A DNA stretch of 64,000 bases. Source: Allorhizobium sonneratiae. GTDB lineage: Bacteria > Pseudomonadota > Alphaproteobacteria > Rhizobiales > Rhizobiaceae. The position numbers and the translations under genes were made by a program. This document shows, in pieces, positions 34,184 through 45,859 of this stretch. The notes below the pieces were generated by a model that was not told where the DNA came from, searched no databases, and saw only the letters and a program-made list of their open reading frames with translations. The stretch lies in assembly GCF_023700755.1 (NCBI RefSeq), contig NZ_JAMKOJ010000002.1:250329-314328 (forward strand), read 5' to 3'. How positions within the stretch are numbered: position 1 is the stretch's first letter; each line of letters begins with the position of its first letter.

Positions 34184-35149
34184 ATGACTGTTCCCGCCAT
34201 TCTCTCTGAACGCCTCAGGTTGCCGGTGATCGGCTCACCGCTCTTCATCATTTCCCATCCGGCTCTGGTTCTTGCCCAATGCAAGGCAGGTATTATCGGG
34301 GCGTTTCCAGCGCTCAACGCCCGTCCGGAAAGCCAGCTTGACGAATGGCTGGCTGAAATCACTGAAGAGCTCGCCCGTCACGACAGAGCCAACCCTCAGA
34401 GACCATCGGCCCCGTTTGCCGTTAATCAGATTGTCCACACCTCCAACAAGAGGCTGGAACATGATCTCGGTCTGTGCGTCAAATACAAGGTGCCGGTGGT
34501 GATTTCATCGCTGGGGGCGGTGCCGGAGGTCAATGCCGCCATTCACTCCTATGGCGGCATTGTGCTGCATGACGTGATCAACAATCGGCATGCCCATTCG
34601 GCCATCAACAAGGGGGCGGACGGCCTGATTGCGGTTGCCGCCGGGGCGGGCGGTCATGCCGGAACCCTGTCTCCTTTTGCCCTGATTCAGGAAATCCGTG
34701 AATGGTTCGACGGACCACTTCTGCTTTCGGGCTCGATCGCCACCGGATCGGCGATCCTGGCTGCCCAGGCCGCAGGCGCCGACATGGCCTATATCGGTTC
34801 GCTCTTCATCGCCACCGAAGAGGCCCGCGCATCGGACGCCTATAAACAGGCCCTGGTCGAGGCCAATGCTGCCGATATCGTCTATTCCAACTATTTTACC
34901 GGCGTGCACGGCAACTATCTGAAACCATCCATCCGCGCCGCCGGCATGGACCCCGATCATCTGCCTGAAGCCGATCCGAGCAAGATGAACTTCGAATCCG
35001 CCACAAGCGGCGCAAAAGCCTGGAAAGACATCTGGGGCTGCGGTCAGGGGATAGGCGTCATCAAGGCCGTTGACCCCGTGGCCAGTGTTGTCGACCGGCT
35101 GGAGAACCAATATCTTGCCGCAAAAGCAAGGATTTGCGGAAAAGCATGA
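34184..35149 (+). CDS. Nitronate monooxygenase family flavoprotein
   Basis: A 321-residue FMN-dependent enzyme of the 2-nitropropane dioxygenase family, which oxidises alkyl nitronates such as propionate-3-nitronate. The TIM-barrel markers include RLPVIGSPLFIISHPALV at the start, GADGLIAVAAGAGGHAGTLSPF (FMN phosphate region with the catalytic His) and LLSGSIATGSAILAAQAAGADMAYIGSLF. The upstream operator is nearly the same as that of fadD, so the two are probably co-regulated, and the true substrate may be linked to acyl or branched-chain acid degradation. GAGGAC is the likely ribosome site. It is a single-gene unit followed by the tRNA. Confidence 0.88.
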   Translation: MTVPAILSERLRLPVIGSPLFIISHPALVLAQCKAGIIGAFPALNARPESQLDEWLAEITEELARHDRANPQRPSAPFAVNQIVHTSNKRLEHDLGLCVKYKVPVVISSLGAVPEVNAAIHSYGGIVLHDVINNRHAHSAINKGADGLIAVAAGAGGHAGTLSPFALIQEIREWFDGPLLLSGSIATGSAILAAQAAGADMAYIGSLFIATEEARASDAYKQALVEANAADIVYSNYFTGVHGNYLKPSIRAAGMDPDHLPEADPSKMNFESATSGAKAWKDIWGCGQGIGVIKAVDPVASVVDRLENQYLAAKARICGKA

Positions 35150-35231
35150 TTGTTCGCAAATGATCTCTTGAAATCGGGCGGGTTTGCCTGTATCCACCCG
35201 CCCATATTGCGAACCCCAAAGGGTTCGCCGG

Positions 35232-35307
35232 GCCGCTTTAGCTCAGTCGGTAGAGCACATCATTCGTAATGATGGGGTCACGTGTTCGAGTCACGTAAGC
35301 GGCACCA
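35232..35307 (+). tRNA. tRNA-Thr (anticodon CGU)
   Basis: A 76-nt cloverleaf including encoded CCA. The acceptor stem is GCCGCTT/AAGCGGC, the anticodon stem CATCA/TGATG with loop TTCGTAA (CGT at 35265-35267), the T stem ACGTG/CACGT with loop TTCGAGT, and the discriminator base is A. CGU reads ACG, a threonine codon. Confidence 0.96.
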
Positions 35308-35362
35308 TATTCATTCAGCCGAATGTCGACATGCCAGTCTCACCCGTTTGGGGATAGGGTGA

Positions 35363-37525
<2,163 letters not shown>

Positions 37526-37540
37526 GGGACATGATAAGAC

Positions 37541-37572
37541 CGCGCCGTGCGTTTCAGAAAACGCACGGCGCG
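37541..37572 (+). terminator. Strong hairpin after the chemoreceptor gene
   Basis: CGCGCCGTGCGTTT and AAACGCACGGCGCG form a perfect 14-bp stem with a 4-nt CAGA loop, 15 bp after the stop. No T-run follows. Confidence 0.65.
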
Positions 37573-37698
37573 GCAAGAATGTGAATGTTCTGTACAAGGC
37601 TGGAGAGACCATCCGGTTTCACTTGAAGCTTACAGCTTCTGGAACCCGCTCCTTCCGAATTCCATCAGAAGCCGCCTCCCTCCAACATCATTCCGCCA

Positions 37699-38526
37699 TC
37701 AGGGCGCCAGAGGCGGCACCTTCGGGAAGTCGTCGGCCGAGATATAGCCGTCATGATTGGTATCCAGGCGCTTGAACAGCTTGACCAGCGCCGCATCGGC
37801 TTCCGCCTTGCTGATCTGACCATTCTGATCGGTGTCGAATCTGGCCAGCATTTCGTAAGGCCACATCATTTCCATCATCATTCTCATGCCATGCGGGCCT
37901 TCGCCACGCTCGCCCATCATGCCGTGATGCATCGGCCCATGTGGCGGCATTGGCGGGTGATGGCCATGCGGCCCTCCCCACCCCATCGGAGATGGTCCGC
38001 AATCATCCATGGCATCCATTGGACCATGCATCGGCCCACCCATGGGGCCCATTCGGGCGTCATCACCGGGCGGCGGCGGCGGGGCCTTTGCAGTTTCATC
38101 AGCACCTACCGGCGGCTCCTTCGCAGCAGGATCATCTGCCGGTGCAGCCTTCTCATCCGCCATCGAGCGCTTCGACATCATGTCACGCAACGCCTTCATG
38201 CGGGTATCGTGATAGGCCTTCAGTTCTCCCGGCGTCAAAACACCATCCTTGTTGGTGTCGATGGCCGCAAAAATCTTGTCTTCTGCAGCCTTGGCCTCAT
38301 CAAGAGATATTTTGCCATCCTTGTTGGTGTCGAATTGCTGAAGGGCGATGATAAACAATTCAGCCGGACCCGGCGGCCTGTGCATATGAGGGCCGCAAGC
38401 CCTCATCATAGGCCGCGGACCATGTTCGTCAGGCCCACCTCTTTCCTGCGCGAAAACGGCACCTGACGACGCACTGGCCAGAAGGGTGGCGGCAAGTGCT
38501 GCAACGATCGTCTTCCTGGCGGACAT
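37699..38526 (-). CDS. Exported EF-hand protein with Met/His-rich insert
   Basis: A 275-residue exported protein: signal peptide (TIVAALAATLLASASSGAVFA), then two EF-hands (DTNKDGKISLDE at about 71 and DTNKDGVLTPGE at about 93), a long Pro/Ala linker, a Met/His/Gly-rich region (about residues 150-235, with repeats of HGPM- and MGGP-type), and two more EF-hands (DTDQNGQISKAE and DTNHDGYISADD). All four loops keep the acidic Ca2+ ligands. It should bind calcium in the periplasm; the Met/His-rich part resembles copper-binding segments. GGAAAGGAAAG precedes the ATG. No neighbour shows its role. Confidence 0.85.
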   Translation of the reverse strand: MSARKTIVAALAATLLASASSGAVFAQERGGPDEHGPRPMMRACGPHMHRPPGPAELFIIALQQFDTNKDGKISLDEAKAAEDKIFAAIDTNKDGVLTPGELKAYHDTRMKALRDMMSKRSMADEKAAPADDPAAKEPPVGADETAKAPPPPPGDDARMGPMGGPMHGPMDAMDDCGPSPMGWGGPHGHHPPMPPHGPMHHGMMGERGEGPHGMRMMMEMMWPYEMLARFDTDQNGQISKAEADAALVKLFKRLDTNHDGYISADDFPKVPPLAP

Positions 38527-38810
38527 AAACTTTCCTTTCCGAGAACGGGGGAAGCCATTGCTTCCCGGCGGACTTCAAACGATCCGACCTTTTGCCTCGA
38601 GAGCTTAAGGCAACAGGTCCTTTTGTCTGTCTTCCCCACACCCCTGCCACACCTTCACGTGGAAGGCGCAACCTACCCCATCGACAAGGCGAACAACCTG
38701 ATTGGTAAAGCGTTCCGCCTCGTCAGCCTGATGTAATCACGACCGTTCGGATTCGCCACTTAAGCTTCAGTAATGATTGTTAATTATAATTAATATTATT
38801 TCTTATAACT

Positions 38811-39524
38811 TTATGCGGTCAACCGTCCTAGAAAACCGCCCAGATCGCTGGTCACATAATCCACATGACCCTGACCGGCAAAACTCTCCAGGCGCTCCCA
38901 TTCTTCGAGGTTAACCTCCTGAAATTGCGCTGGAACAATCAAGGTCGTGACCATGCCAAGCGCTTTCGGCACGATCAGATTGCGCGGCAGGTCCTCAAAC
39001 ATCGCCGCCTGCAACGGGTTTATGCCATGGCGTGCGAGAAACGCCGCATAGGTCGCCTCAAGCGGTTTCGGTTGAAAATGACCGGCGACGATATCGAAAA
39101 TATCATCGAACAGCTCAAGAATACCAAGCGCGGCGGCAGCAGCCTGCGCATGACTGACCGTTCCATTGGTGAAAATAAATTTCCGCCCCGGCAGTGCGGC
39201 AATGGCCGCTGCCAGATCGAGATCCGGCTGCAGCAGGGCATAATCGATCTGATGCGCCTTTTCGAGAAAATCGTGCGGATCAACACCATGATGCAACATC
39301 AGGCCGGCCAAGGTCGTGCCATGTTCATGATAATAGCGCTTTTGCAGCTGCCGGGCTTCCTCGCGCTCCATCTGCAGCAAAGCGGCGACATAGGCCGTCA
39401 TGTTGACATCGATCTGACTGAAGAGATCGATGTGATGCGGGTATAGTGTATTGTCGAGATCAAACACCCAGTCGCGCACATGGGCGAAATCCTGATGATC
39501 CGGTTCGCGCTTTGCATCCGCCAT
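38811..39524 (-). CDS. HAD-family pyrimidine 5'-nucleotidase
   Basis: A 237-residue cytoplasmic phosphatase of the HAD superfamily, SDT1/PhoU-unrelated subgroup that dephosphorylates pyrimidine nucleotides. The nucleophile motif is WVFDLDNTLYPHH (about residues 19-31); motif II is FTNGT; the third region is MFEDLPRNLIVPKALGM with the acidic pair. GGAAAG lies before the ATG. It follows the nucleoside hydrolase gene on the same strand after 23 bp, so the two likely form a nucleotide-salvage operon: phosphatase makes nucleosides, hydrolase releases bases. Confidence 0.88.
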   Translation of the reverse strand: MADAKREPDHQDFAHVRDWVFDLDNTLYPHHIDLFSQIDVNMTAYVAALLQMEREEARQLQKRYYHEHGTTLAGLMLHHGVDPHDFLEKAHQIDYALLQPDLDLAAAIAALPGRKFIFTNGTVSHAQAAAAALGILELFDDIFDIVAGHFQPKPLEATYAAFLARHGINPLQAAMFEDLPRNLIVPKALGMVTTLIVPAQFQEVNLEEWERLESFAGQGHVDYVTSDLGGFLGRLTA

Positions 39525-39547
39525 GGTGTTCTTTCCTTCGGGTTCAA

Positions 39548-40492
39548 TTACAACCGGGCCAGACGCTCAGTCAAAAGCTCGAAAAACCCATCCGCATCGA
39601 CCGTGCGCAAGAAGGTGGCATTGGCCTGACGGCCCGTGACCCGCCACCAATCCACCACCGTCATGCCCATGGTCAGTTCGGAGGCCGTTTCGATCTCGAT
39701 ATTGCACACACGACCGGAAAACAGCTCCGGTTTCAAGAGATAGGCAATCACCGAGGGATCATGCAACGGCCCGCCATCCGACCCGTATTTCTCCACATCG
39801 AACCGCTCGAAAAACTGCAACCAGCCGGTGACGACCTCTGACACGCGGCTGCCAATGGCGCCGATCCGGTCCATCCGCGCTTTTGTCGTCAGCAATTGAT
39901 GGGTGACATCCAGCGGCAGAACCACGATCGGAATGCCGGAGGAAAAGACCAGTTTCGACGCATGGGGATCGACATAGATGTTGAACTCGGCAGCTGGCGT
40001 AATATTGCCACCCTCAAACAGGCCTCCACCCATCATCACCACCTCGCGGATGCGCGGAGCAATGTCAGGCGCGCGCTGCAAGGCCATGGCGAGATTGGTC
40101 TGCGGACCGAGCGTACAGATTGTTACCGTGCCGGAAGGCTCGCGGCGCAGGGTTTCAATGAGGAAATCGACCGAATGCTGCGGCACAACGGGCATGACCG
40201 GCTCATCGACCTCGGCTCCGTCGAGGCCGGTGCGGCCATGCACATGTTCTGCTGTCACTGGCGCGCGCAACAGCGGCCGCGTGGCGCCTTCATAAACGGC
40301 AAGATCGGGGCGGCCCGCCAGTTCGCAGACGACGCGGGCATTGCGGCTGGTCATGGCGATCGGCACATTGCCCGCAACCACACTCAGTCCCAGAACCTCA
40401 AGCTCTTCAGGACTGGCCAGGGCCAGCAGAATGGCGACGGCATCGTCCTGGCCGGGATCGGTGTCGATGATGATCTTGCGCGGATTGGTCAT
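39548..40492 (-). CDS. Inosine/uridine-preferring nucleoside hydrolase
   Basis: Cleaves the N-glycosidic bond of ribonucleosides to base and ribose. The 314-residue protein has the calcium-binding N-terminal signature IIIDTDPGQDDAVAILLAL, GNVPIAMTSRNA, VMMGGGLFEGGNITPAAEFN (third region) and the catalytic-side DGGPLHDPSVIAYLL. The start chosen (ATG 40492) gives the family N-terminus and has AGGA six bases upstream; an in-frame ATG at 40498 and an open frame to 40561 lack support. It is upstream of the HAD nucleotidase gene. Confidence 0.9.
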   Translation of the reverse strand: MTNPRKIIIDTDPGQDDAVAILLALASPEELEVLGLSVVAGNVPIAMTSRNARVVCELAGRPDLAVYEGATRPLLRAPVTAEHVHGRTGLDGAEVDEPVMPVVPQHSVDFLIETLRREPSGTVTICTLGPQTNLAMALQRAPDIAPRIREVVMMGGGLFEGGNITPAAEFNIYVDPHASKLVFSSGIPIVVLPLDVTHQLLTTKARMDRIGAIGSRVSEVVTGWLQFFERFDVEKYGSDGGPLHDPSVIAYLLKPELFSGRVCNIEIETASELTMGMTVVDWWRVTGRQANATFLRTVDADGFFELLTERLARL

Positions 40493-40789
40493 GAGCATTC
40501 CTGCGATATTATGCCTGTTACAAAGGGCAACCTCTGCTGAAACATGCATGTTCAAATGCATCGACCAGCAGGAAACGTTCCGGGCTTGCTGCAGTCAGGC
40601 CCTCCGGCCAAAAGCTGCATCTTCATCGGGTGATGGCCGGATGTTCATGGCTTGTCAAGCAAATGACGTTGGCTTGAGGTCGCATTTCTCCACGCTCACC
40701 CCTTGCCGTAGTGGGAAATGTTAACAATTTCACGTCAGACTCATGAATACGCGGAGGACCCGCTGCTCCCTCATCGATGGAGAACCGGA

Positions 40790-41047
40790 ATGTTAATCAA
40801 AGAAGCCTGCCCCCAAATCTCCCAATCCGAACTTGCCCATCTCGGTTCCGGCGAAGTGGCCTATGTGCGAAAAATCCGGCACGAAGACATTTCCCGCTGC
40901 TTTCCCGATGCCCCCGACATCGATCCACGCACGGACCTCTGGGCCCTGTTTGCCGCCGATGGCACCCCGATCCTCCTGACCGACAACCGCTCCTCCACCT
41001 TTTTCAAGGCGGCGGAAGACGAACTCAAAACCGTCAGCCTGCATTGA
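40790..41047 (+). CDS. DUF1150 family protein, 85 aa
   Basis: A small conserved alphaproteobacterial protein of unknown function. The block VAYVRKIRHEDISRCFPDAP and DPRTDLWALFAADGTPILLTD is typical of DUF1150. Some family members lie next to small heat-shock genes, which is not the case here. ATG 40790 has GGAG seven bases upstream; the frame is open to 40718 but that part is poor. It probably has its own promoter, since it stands alone on this strand. Confidence 0.8.
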   Translation: MLIKEACPQISQSELAHLGSGEVAYVRKIRHEDISRCFPDAPDIDPRTDLWALFAADGTPILLTDNRSSTFFKAAEDELKTVSLH

Positions 41048-41187
41048 AACGTTGTGAAACCGCCAATACCTCCGCAGCATCGTTCGTCCTGTCCAACAAA
41101 CGATGCTGTAACGCTTTCATGATTGTAGCATATTCCTGACACAACGCCTGCAATCGATAGCGATTGGAGGAGAGAATCCTCACGATT

Positions 41188-41898
41188 TCAGCGCTTCAGG
41201 AAGGTCAGATAGGCACTTGAGCGGCCTTCACGCCGGGCCTTTGCTTCATACCGGGTGCCGGGCCAGCCATCATAGGGCGTCAGCCAATCGGCAGAGGCTT
41301 CTGCCTGCCAGACAAAACCGCCATGGTCGCGGCAATGAAGCAGCGTCCAGTTCACATAGGTATCGATGTCGGATGCAAAGCAGAAACGGCCCTCAGGCTT
41401 CAAAACCCGATGGAACCGTGCCAGATTGGCCTGATTGACGAAGCGGCGTTTCCAGTGCTTCTTTTTCGGCCAGGGATCGGGGTAAAGAAGATCAATATGA
41501 TCGATGCTTTCAGCCGGCAGCCAGTCAAGCAACTGCGTCGCATCATCATCGTAAACGCGGATATTCGGCAGACCTTCCGTCTCGATCACGGCCAGAAGCT
41601 TGGCCATGGAATTGACAAAGGGCTCGACGCCGATAAAGCCCGTTTGTGGATTGGATCGCGCCCTGTGGGCCAGATGTTCACCGCCGCCAAAGCCGATTTC
41701 CAGCCTGATCCGTTCGACCGGAACGGTAAACAGCGATGCAAGCGCAGCAGGCGGCTCTGCCGCAAGATCAAGCTTGCGCTCGGGCAACAGGGTTTCCATC
41801 CGCCCCACCTGCTGTTCGCGCAGGGGCTTTCCTTTACGGCGACCGAAAAAAGCTTCGGTCGCCCGGCTGCGGCGCTGATCGTCCTGCATGGTCTTCAC
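41188..41898 (-). CDS. trmB: tRNA (guanine-N7-)-methyltransferase
   Basis: Methylates N7 of guanine 46 in tRNA using S-adenosylmethionine. The 236-residue protein has the SAM-binding [27 protein letters not shown], the family motif [18 protein letters not shown], and the C-terminal [14 protein letters not shown]. The start is GTG at 41898, overlapping the metK stop by four bases (GTGA), with ATG 41889 as an alternative. Coupling to metK, which makes its methyl donor, is meaningful. Confidence 0.94.
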   Translation of the reverse strand: MKTMQDDQRRSRATEAFFGRRKGKPLREQQVGRMETLLPERKLDLAAEPPAALASLFTVPVERIRLEIGFGGGEHLAHRARSNPQTGFIGVEPFVNSMAKLLAVIETEGLPNIRVYDDDATQLLDWLPAESIDHIDLLYPDPWPKKKHWKRRFVNQANLARFHRVLKPEGRFCFASDIDTYVNWTLLHCRDHGGFVWQAEASADWLTPYDGWPGTRYEAKARREGRSSAYLTFLKR

Positions 41899-43133
41899 GC
41901 TTTCAGCGCATCCTTGAGCGGCTTGACCAGATCCAGCTTTTCCCAGGAGAACGATCCGTCACGGCCAGCCTTGCGACCAAAATGGCCGTAGGCAGACGTC
42001 TTGGCATAGATTGGCTTGTTGAGATCGAGGTGACGGCGGATACCGCTCGGCGACAGATCCATCACCTTGCGAATTGCCGCTTCGACCTGATCTTCCGTCA
42101 CCTTGCCAGTGCCATGCAGATCGACATAGATCGACAGCGGCTGGGCAATACCGATGGCATAGGAAATCTGGATGGTGCAGCGTTCGGCAAACCCGGCAGC
42201 GACGACATTTTTCGCCAGATAGCGAGCAGCATAAGCAGCGGAACGGTCAACCTTTGTCGTGTCCTTGCCGGAAAATGCGCCGCCGCCATGGGGTGCCGCA
42301 CCGCCATAGGTGTCAACGATGATCTTGCGGCCGGTCAGACCGGCATCGCCATCAGGACCGCCGATCACAAACTTGCCGGTGGGATTGATGTACCACTTGC
42401 AATCCTCGGCAATCGGCAGATCACCGAGTGCTTCACGAATATAAGGCTCGACCACGGAGCGCACCTTGGCCGAATCCCAGCTTTCATCGAGATGCTGGGT
42501 GGACAGAACGATGGAGACGACATCCTTCGGCTTGCCATCGACATAACGCACCGTCACCTGGCTCTTGGCGTCGGGGCCGAGCTTGCCGACATCGCCCTCG
42601 CCGGTTTTGCGGGCGGCAGCCAGAAGCTGGAGAATCTTGTGGGAATAATAAATCGGCGCCGGCATCAGGTCCGGCGTTTCCTTGCAGGCATATCCGAACA
42701 TGATGCCCTGGTCGCCAGCGCCTTCGCTGTTGTCGTGATCGGCAGCCTTGTCAACGCCCTGAGCAATATGGGCCGACTGGGAATGCAAGAGCACATCGAT
42801 GCGCGCCGTCTTCCAGTGAAAGCCGTCCTGTTCATAACCGATATCACGAATGGCCTTGCGGGCAGCGGCCTTGAACTTGGCCGGGTTGATCACCTCATTG
42901 CCGTTCTTGTCCGTCTTCATCAGGCTTGGCGGCAAACGAACCTCACCGGCGATCACGACGCGGTTGGTGGTCGCCAGGGTTTCGCAGGCAATCCGAACAG
43001 ACCACGGATCAACACCGGTCTTGGTCGCCTCACGATAAACCAGATCGACAATTTCATCGGAAATTCGGTCACAGACCTTGTCCGGATGACCTTCAGCAAC
43101 GGATTCACTGGTGAACAGATAACTGGCGCGCAT
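41895..43133 (-). CDS. metK: S-adenosylmethionine synthetase
   Basis: Makes S-adenosylmethionine from methionine and ATP. The 412-residue protein has [19 protein letters not shown] at the start, [21 protein letters not shown] (about residues 145-165), the phosphate-binding [19 protein letters not shown] and the loops typical of MAT. The N-terminal insert with residues [15 protein letters not shown] is the normal alphaproteobacterial form. GAGGGG lies eight bases before the ATG. I looked for a SAM-binding riboswitch in the 170-bp leader and saw none that I recognise. Confidence 0.96.
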   Translation of the reverse strand: MRASYLFTSESVAEGHPDKVCDRISDEIVDLVYREATKTGVDPWSVRIACETLATTNRVVIAGEVRLPPSLMKTDKNGNEVINPAKFKAAARKAIRDIGYEQDGFHWKTARIDVLLHSQSAHIAQGVDKAADHDNSEGAGDQGIMFGYACKETPDLMPAPIYYSHKILQLLAAARKTGEGDVGKLGPDAKSQVTVRYVDGKPKDVVSIVLSTQHLDESWDSAKVRSVVEPYIREALGDLPIAEDCKWYINPTGKFVIGGPDGDAGLTGRKIIVDTYGGAAPHGGGAFSGKDTTKVDRSAAYAARYLAKNVVAAGFAERCTIQISYAIGIAQPLSIYVDLHGTGKVTEDQVEAAIRKVMDLSPSGIRRHLDLNKPIYAKTSAYGHFGRKAGRDGSFSWEKLDLVKPLKDALKA

Positions 43134-43256
43134 GCGGGGTACCCCTCAATGAAACTGATCGCTCTTTGTTAGTGCTTTGCAACGGCGATGACAAGCACAC
43201 AACGACATAAATATATCTTTATGTGCGAAAGCCTTTCTCATTTCTGAAGCAGCCAT

Positions 43257-43286
43257 AAAAAAAGCGGCTTGAATGCCGCTTTTTTT
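43257..43286. terminator. Terminator after the HTH regulator gene
   Basis: AAAGCGGC-TTGAAT-GCCGCTTT with A-run and T-run on either side. It lies just past the HTH gene (stop at 43304) and ahead of metK, separating the two units. Confidence 0.9.
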
Positions 43287-43303
43287 CATCAAGACCAAGA
43301 CGG

Positions 43304-43726
43304 TTATTCCGCATCGGCCTCTTCAGCAAGCGCCTTGACCAGATCAACCACCTTGCGGCGAACCTTGGGATCGTTGATCTTCACGAAAGCACGATTGAGC
43401 TGCAAGCCTTCGGAAGACGACAGAAAATCAACCACATAATTGGAACTGGCGGCTTCAGAGAAACCATTGCCCATATTGCCGGCCTGCTCACCGGGTGCAT
43501 CCTCGAAGAAGAAGGAGACCGGTACATTCAAAATGCTCGAAATATTCTGCAGGCGGCTGGCGCCGACGCGGTTTGTGCCTTTTTCGTACTTCTGAATCTG
43601 CTGGAAGGTAATACCGAGGCTTTCACCCAGTTTTTCCTGGCTCATCCCCAGCATGGTGCGACGCAACCGGATACGGCTGCCGACATGGATGTCAATCGGG
43701 TTCGGCTTCTTCTTGTTTTCAAGCAT
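43304..43726 (-). CDS. XRE/Cro-type helix-turn-helix regulator
   Basis: A 140-residue DNA-binding regulator. Residues 14-72 form an XRE HTH: GSRIRLRRTMLGMSQEKLGE, then LGITFQQIQKYEKGTNRVGA, then SRLQNISSILNVPVSFFFE. The C-terminal half is acidic and helical. Closely similar proteins in rhizobia and Brucella lie beside metK and lnt. Its promoter must lie in the AT-rich DNA between it and lnt. The target genes cannot be told from the sequence. Confidence 0.9.
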   Translation of the reverse strand: MLENKKKPNPIDIHVGSRIRLRRTMLGMSQEKLGESLGITFQQIQKYEKGTNRVGASRLQNISSILNVPVSFFFEDAPGEQAGNMGNGFSEAASSNYVVDFLSSSEGLQLNRAFVKINDPKVRRKVVDLVKALAEEADAE

Positions 43727-43732
43727 GATACG

Positions 43733-44060
43733 TTCCTGATAAATGTTAATTTATGGCCCCACTGGTGGCACTCGCAACTTTCCATAACGTTACGTTGCAC
43801 ACGCCAGCGCTTCATGCGCAAGCCTTTTCATGCCACCAAGTTGGCTTACTATGCATTTTTAGGGGTTTTTGGTCAATTCACCCGATAAATTAAACCTAAA
43901 CGAGTAATTACAGCCATTGATAATAACAAAGCAGTTACCATCCAAAAGTTGTCTTTTTGATGAATTTCCCCTAAAATTGAAGGATTTTTAAAATGAATGG
44001 TTGCATCAACAACACCCTCAGCGTTTAATCGCAAGCCCGAAAATACCCTTCCGCGCGCAT
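43733..44060. other. AT-rich island covering the 3' end of lnt
   Basis: The last 60 or so codons of lnt and the 146 bp that follow are much richer in A and T than the surrounding genes. Five of the last 34 codons are TTA. This is also the promoter region of the downstream HTH gene. Confidence 0.7.
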
Positions 44061-45465
44061 CAATTATGGCAGAAATGCCATTATTGGCGGCGCGTAAAAC
44101 CGGTAGACCGGTTTCGACGGCGCGTAGTCGGGCCTGCTGAAAATGCTGATAGGGTCCGGGTGTCGTGCCGAACCAGGCATCATCGGTAACGTTAACGATT
44201 GCCTGCGCCGCAAGATGATCGGGCAGCGTTTCATCGGGGAAAATGATCTCGTAACAGATCAGCGGCAGGATTTTCAGCCCGTCCGGCAGGGTCAGGACCT
44301 GCCGCCGCGCCCCGGGCGAAAAACCGCCGGGCATCTCGACAATGTTGGATATACCCATACGGGACAAGACGTCTTCAAATGGCACATATTCCCCGAAGGG
44401 TACGAGATGCACCTTGTCGGCAGCGCCGATGATTTCGCCTTTGCTGTCGATGACATAGACGGAATTATAGTAACGCGGCGCAAAGCCCGGCCCGCGATCT
44501 TCGACCCTCACGGCGCCGGTGATGAGGATCTGCCCCGGTTTCAGCGTCTGAGCGATATCGCGCAGTGCATCCGGGTTTTCTGTCAGAATGAAGGGAATTG
44601 TCGTCTCTGGCCAGATGATGATGTCCGGCTGTTTCTTTCCGTCGGCCACGGGCCTTGCCGTCAGGGCCAGATGTTTTTTGAAAATCGCCACCCTGTCCTG
44701 ATCGGTATCCATCCGCTCCGTCTGGGGAATATTCGGCTGAACAAGACGCACCGTCAGCTCTTGCCCACCCGCCGGTTCCGGCTGATGCAGACGATAGGCG
44801 CCATAGCCCAGATCGGCCACGATGAGCGCCCCGGCCAGCATCAGACCAAGGGTAGCCCCTCGCCGCGTGCCTATCAGCGCTGGCGCGGAAAAGATGAAGA
44901 CGGCCAGAGCCGACACCCCAAAAAGGCCCAGAATATGGGCGCTCTGCATCAGGAGTGGCACCGGCATGGCGGCATAGCCAATCGCGTTCCAGGGAAAACC
45001 GGTTGCCACGAAACTGCGCAGCCATTCAGCAATGCCAAAAGCGGCGGCAAGAGCAGCAATGCGACCGACCCCTTCCGACCACAAAAGGCGCGCACAGGCT
45101 GTCGCCAGACCATAAAACAGCGCCAGCACCGCAGGAAGCCCCAGCACCGCCAGAGGCAGTGCCCAGGCGAATTGATCGGCATCGATCAAAAGTGCGTGAC
45201 CCAGCCACCATAAGGAGGCGACGAAGTAACCGAAGCCGAAAAGCCAGCCAATGGCGAAGGCGGATCGGAAGCCTTGCGACCAACGCCGGTGCGGATTGCC
45301 CGAGGCCCCATCCAGCAGCCAGACCAGGACCGGGAACGCCAGAAACATCGGCGCCATGAAACTAACCGGCGGCAGCGCAAGTGCACCAAAGGCCCCGGCG
45401 AGAAAGGCAAGAGCTGCCCGTCGCCATCCCGAAAGCAGAATAATCCTGCCAGCCAGCCTCTCCAT
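43873..45465 (-). CDS. lnt: Apolipoprotein N-acyltransferase
   Basis: Adds the third acyl chain to lipoproteins at the periplasmic face of the inner membrane. The 530-residue protein has about seven membrane helices (two lie in the N-terminal 90 residues) and a nitrilase-type domain with the triad Glu in IIWPETTIPF, Lys in AADKVHLVPFGEYVP and Cys in LPLICYEIIFPD. A final membrane helix follows. CAGGGAGA lies before the ATG. Codon use changes at the 3' end: TTA and other AT-rich codons replace CTG/CTC, though the encoded sequence fits the family (final helix ALLLSMAVITRLGLIY). Confidence 0.95.
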   Translation of the reverse strand: MERLAGRIILLSGWRRAALAFLAGAFGALALPPVSFMAPMFLAFPVLVWLLDGASGNPHRRWSQGFRSAFAIGWLFGFGYFVASLWWLGHALLIDADQFAWALPLAVLGLPAVLALFYGLATACARLLWSEGVGRIAALAAAFGIAEWLRSFVATGFPWNAIGYAAMPVPLLMQSAHILGLFGVSALAVFIFSAPALIGTRRGATLGLMLAGALIVADLGYGAYRLHQPEPAGGQELTVRLVQPNIPQTERMDTDQDRVAIFKKHLALTARPVADGKKQPDIIIWPETTIPFILTENPDALRDIAQTLKPGQILITGAVRVEDRGPGFAPRYYNSVYVIDSKGEIIGAADKVHLVPFGEYVPFEDVLSRMGISNIVEMPGGFSPGARRQVLTLPDGLKILPLICYEIIFPDETLPDHLAAQAIVNVTDDAWFGTTPGPYQHFQQARLRAVETGLPVLRAANNGISAIIDARGRVFSGLRLNAEGVVDATIHFKNPSILGEIHQKDNFWMVTALLLSMAVITRLGLIYRVN

Positions 45466-45525
45466 ACAAGTCTCCCTGTGTCTTGATCACGTCCACCATC
45501 ATTCCTGCACTCGGCATCGACTTAC

Positions 45526-45630
45526 TGCATAATTCCTTAAACCGGAATCGGTTTAAGGAGAAAATTATGCAGCAGATTAAAAGTGTTACAGCGTCCTTTG
45601 TGCGCCATATATGGCGCACGGCGCTGTAAA
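45526..45630 (+). repeat. Composite palindromic repeat, copy 2
   Basis: First a long palindrome (TGCATAATTCC ... GGTTTAAGGAG ... AATTATGCA), then AGCAGATTAAAAGTG, then a strong hairpin (TGCGCC-ATATAT-GGCGCA extended by TTACAGCG / CGCTGTAA). It aligns end to end with the inverted copy at 16907-17010, including the linker GCAGCAGAT and GTGTTACAGCG. It lies in the gap between lnt and corC. Confidence 0.82.
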
Positions 45631-45859
45631 GAGCGATGCAGAAGGGAACAGATCGTTTAAGGATCGAATCACTTGCAGGAATTTTTCAGAAAAACCGCGT
45701 TATGTCGCGGACACGATGGATCACAAGCCGATAACCGGGCAGGAAAACCCGGTCTATCAACATGAAAACGCGACAGCGCCTAAGGGATCCAAGCTTGACA
45801 GGCGCTGCCTTTCCATTTTTCAGGCCGGCTGCCGATGCTTTTGCGATCATGAACCGACG

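Noticed and set aside
43134..43256. SAM riboswitch in the metK leader
   Set aside because: I looked for SAM-II-like and SAM/SAH-like patterns and saw neither the pseudoknot pairing nor the conserved cores.
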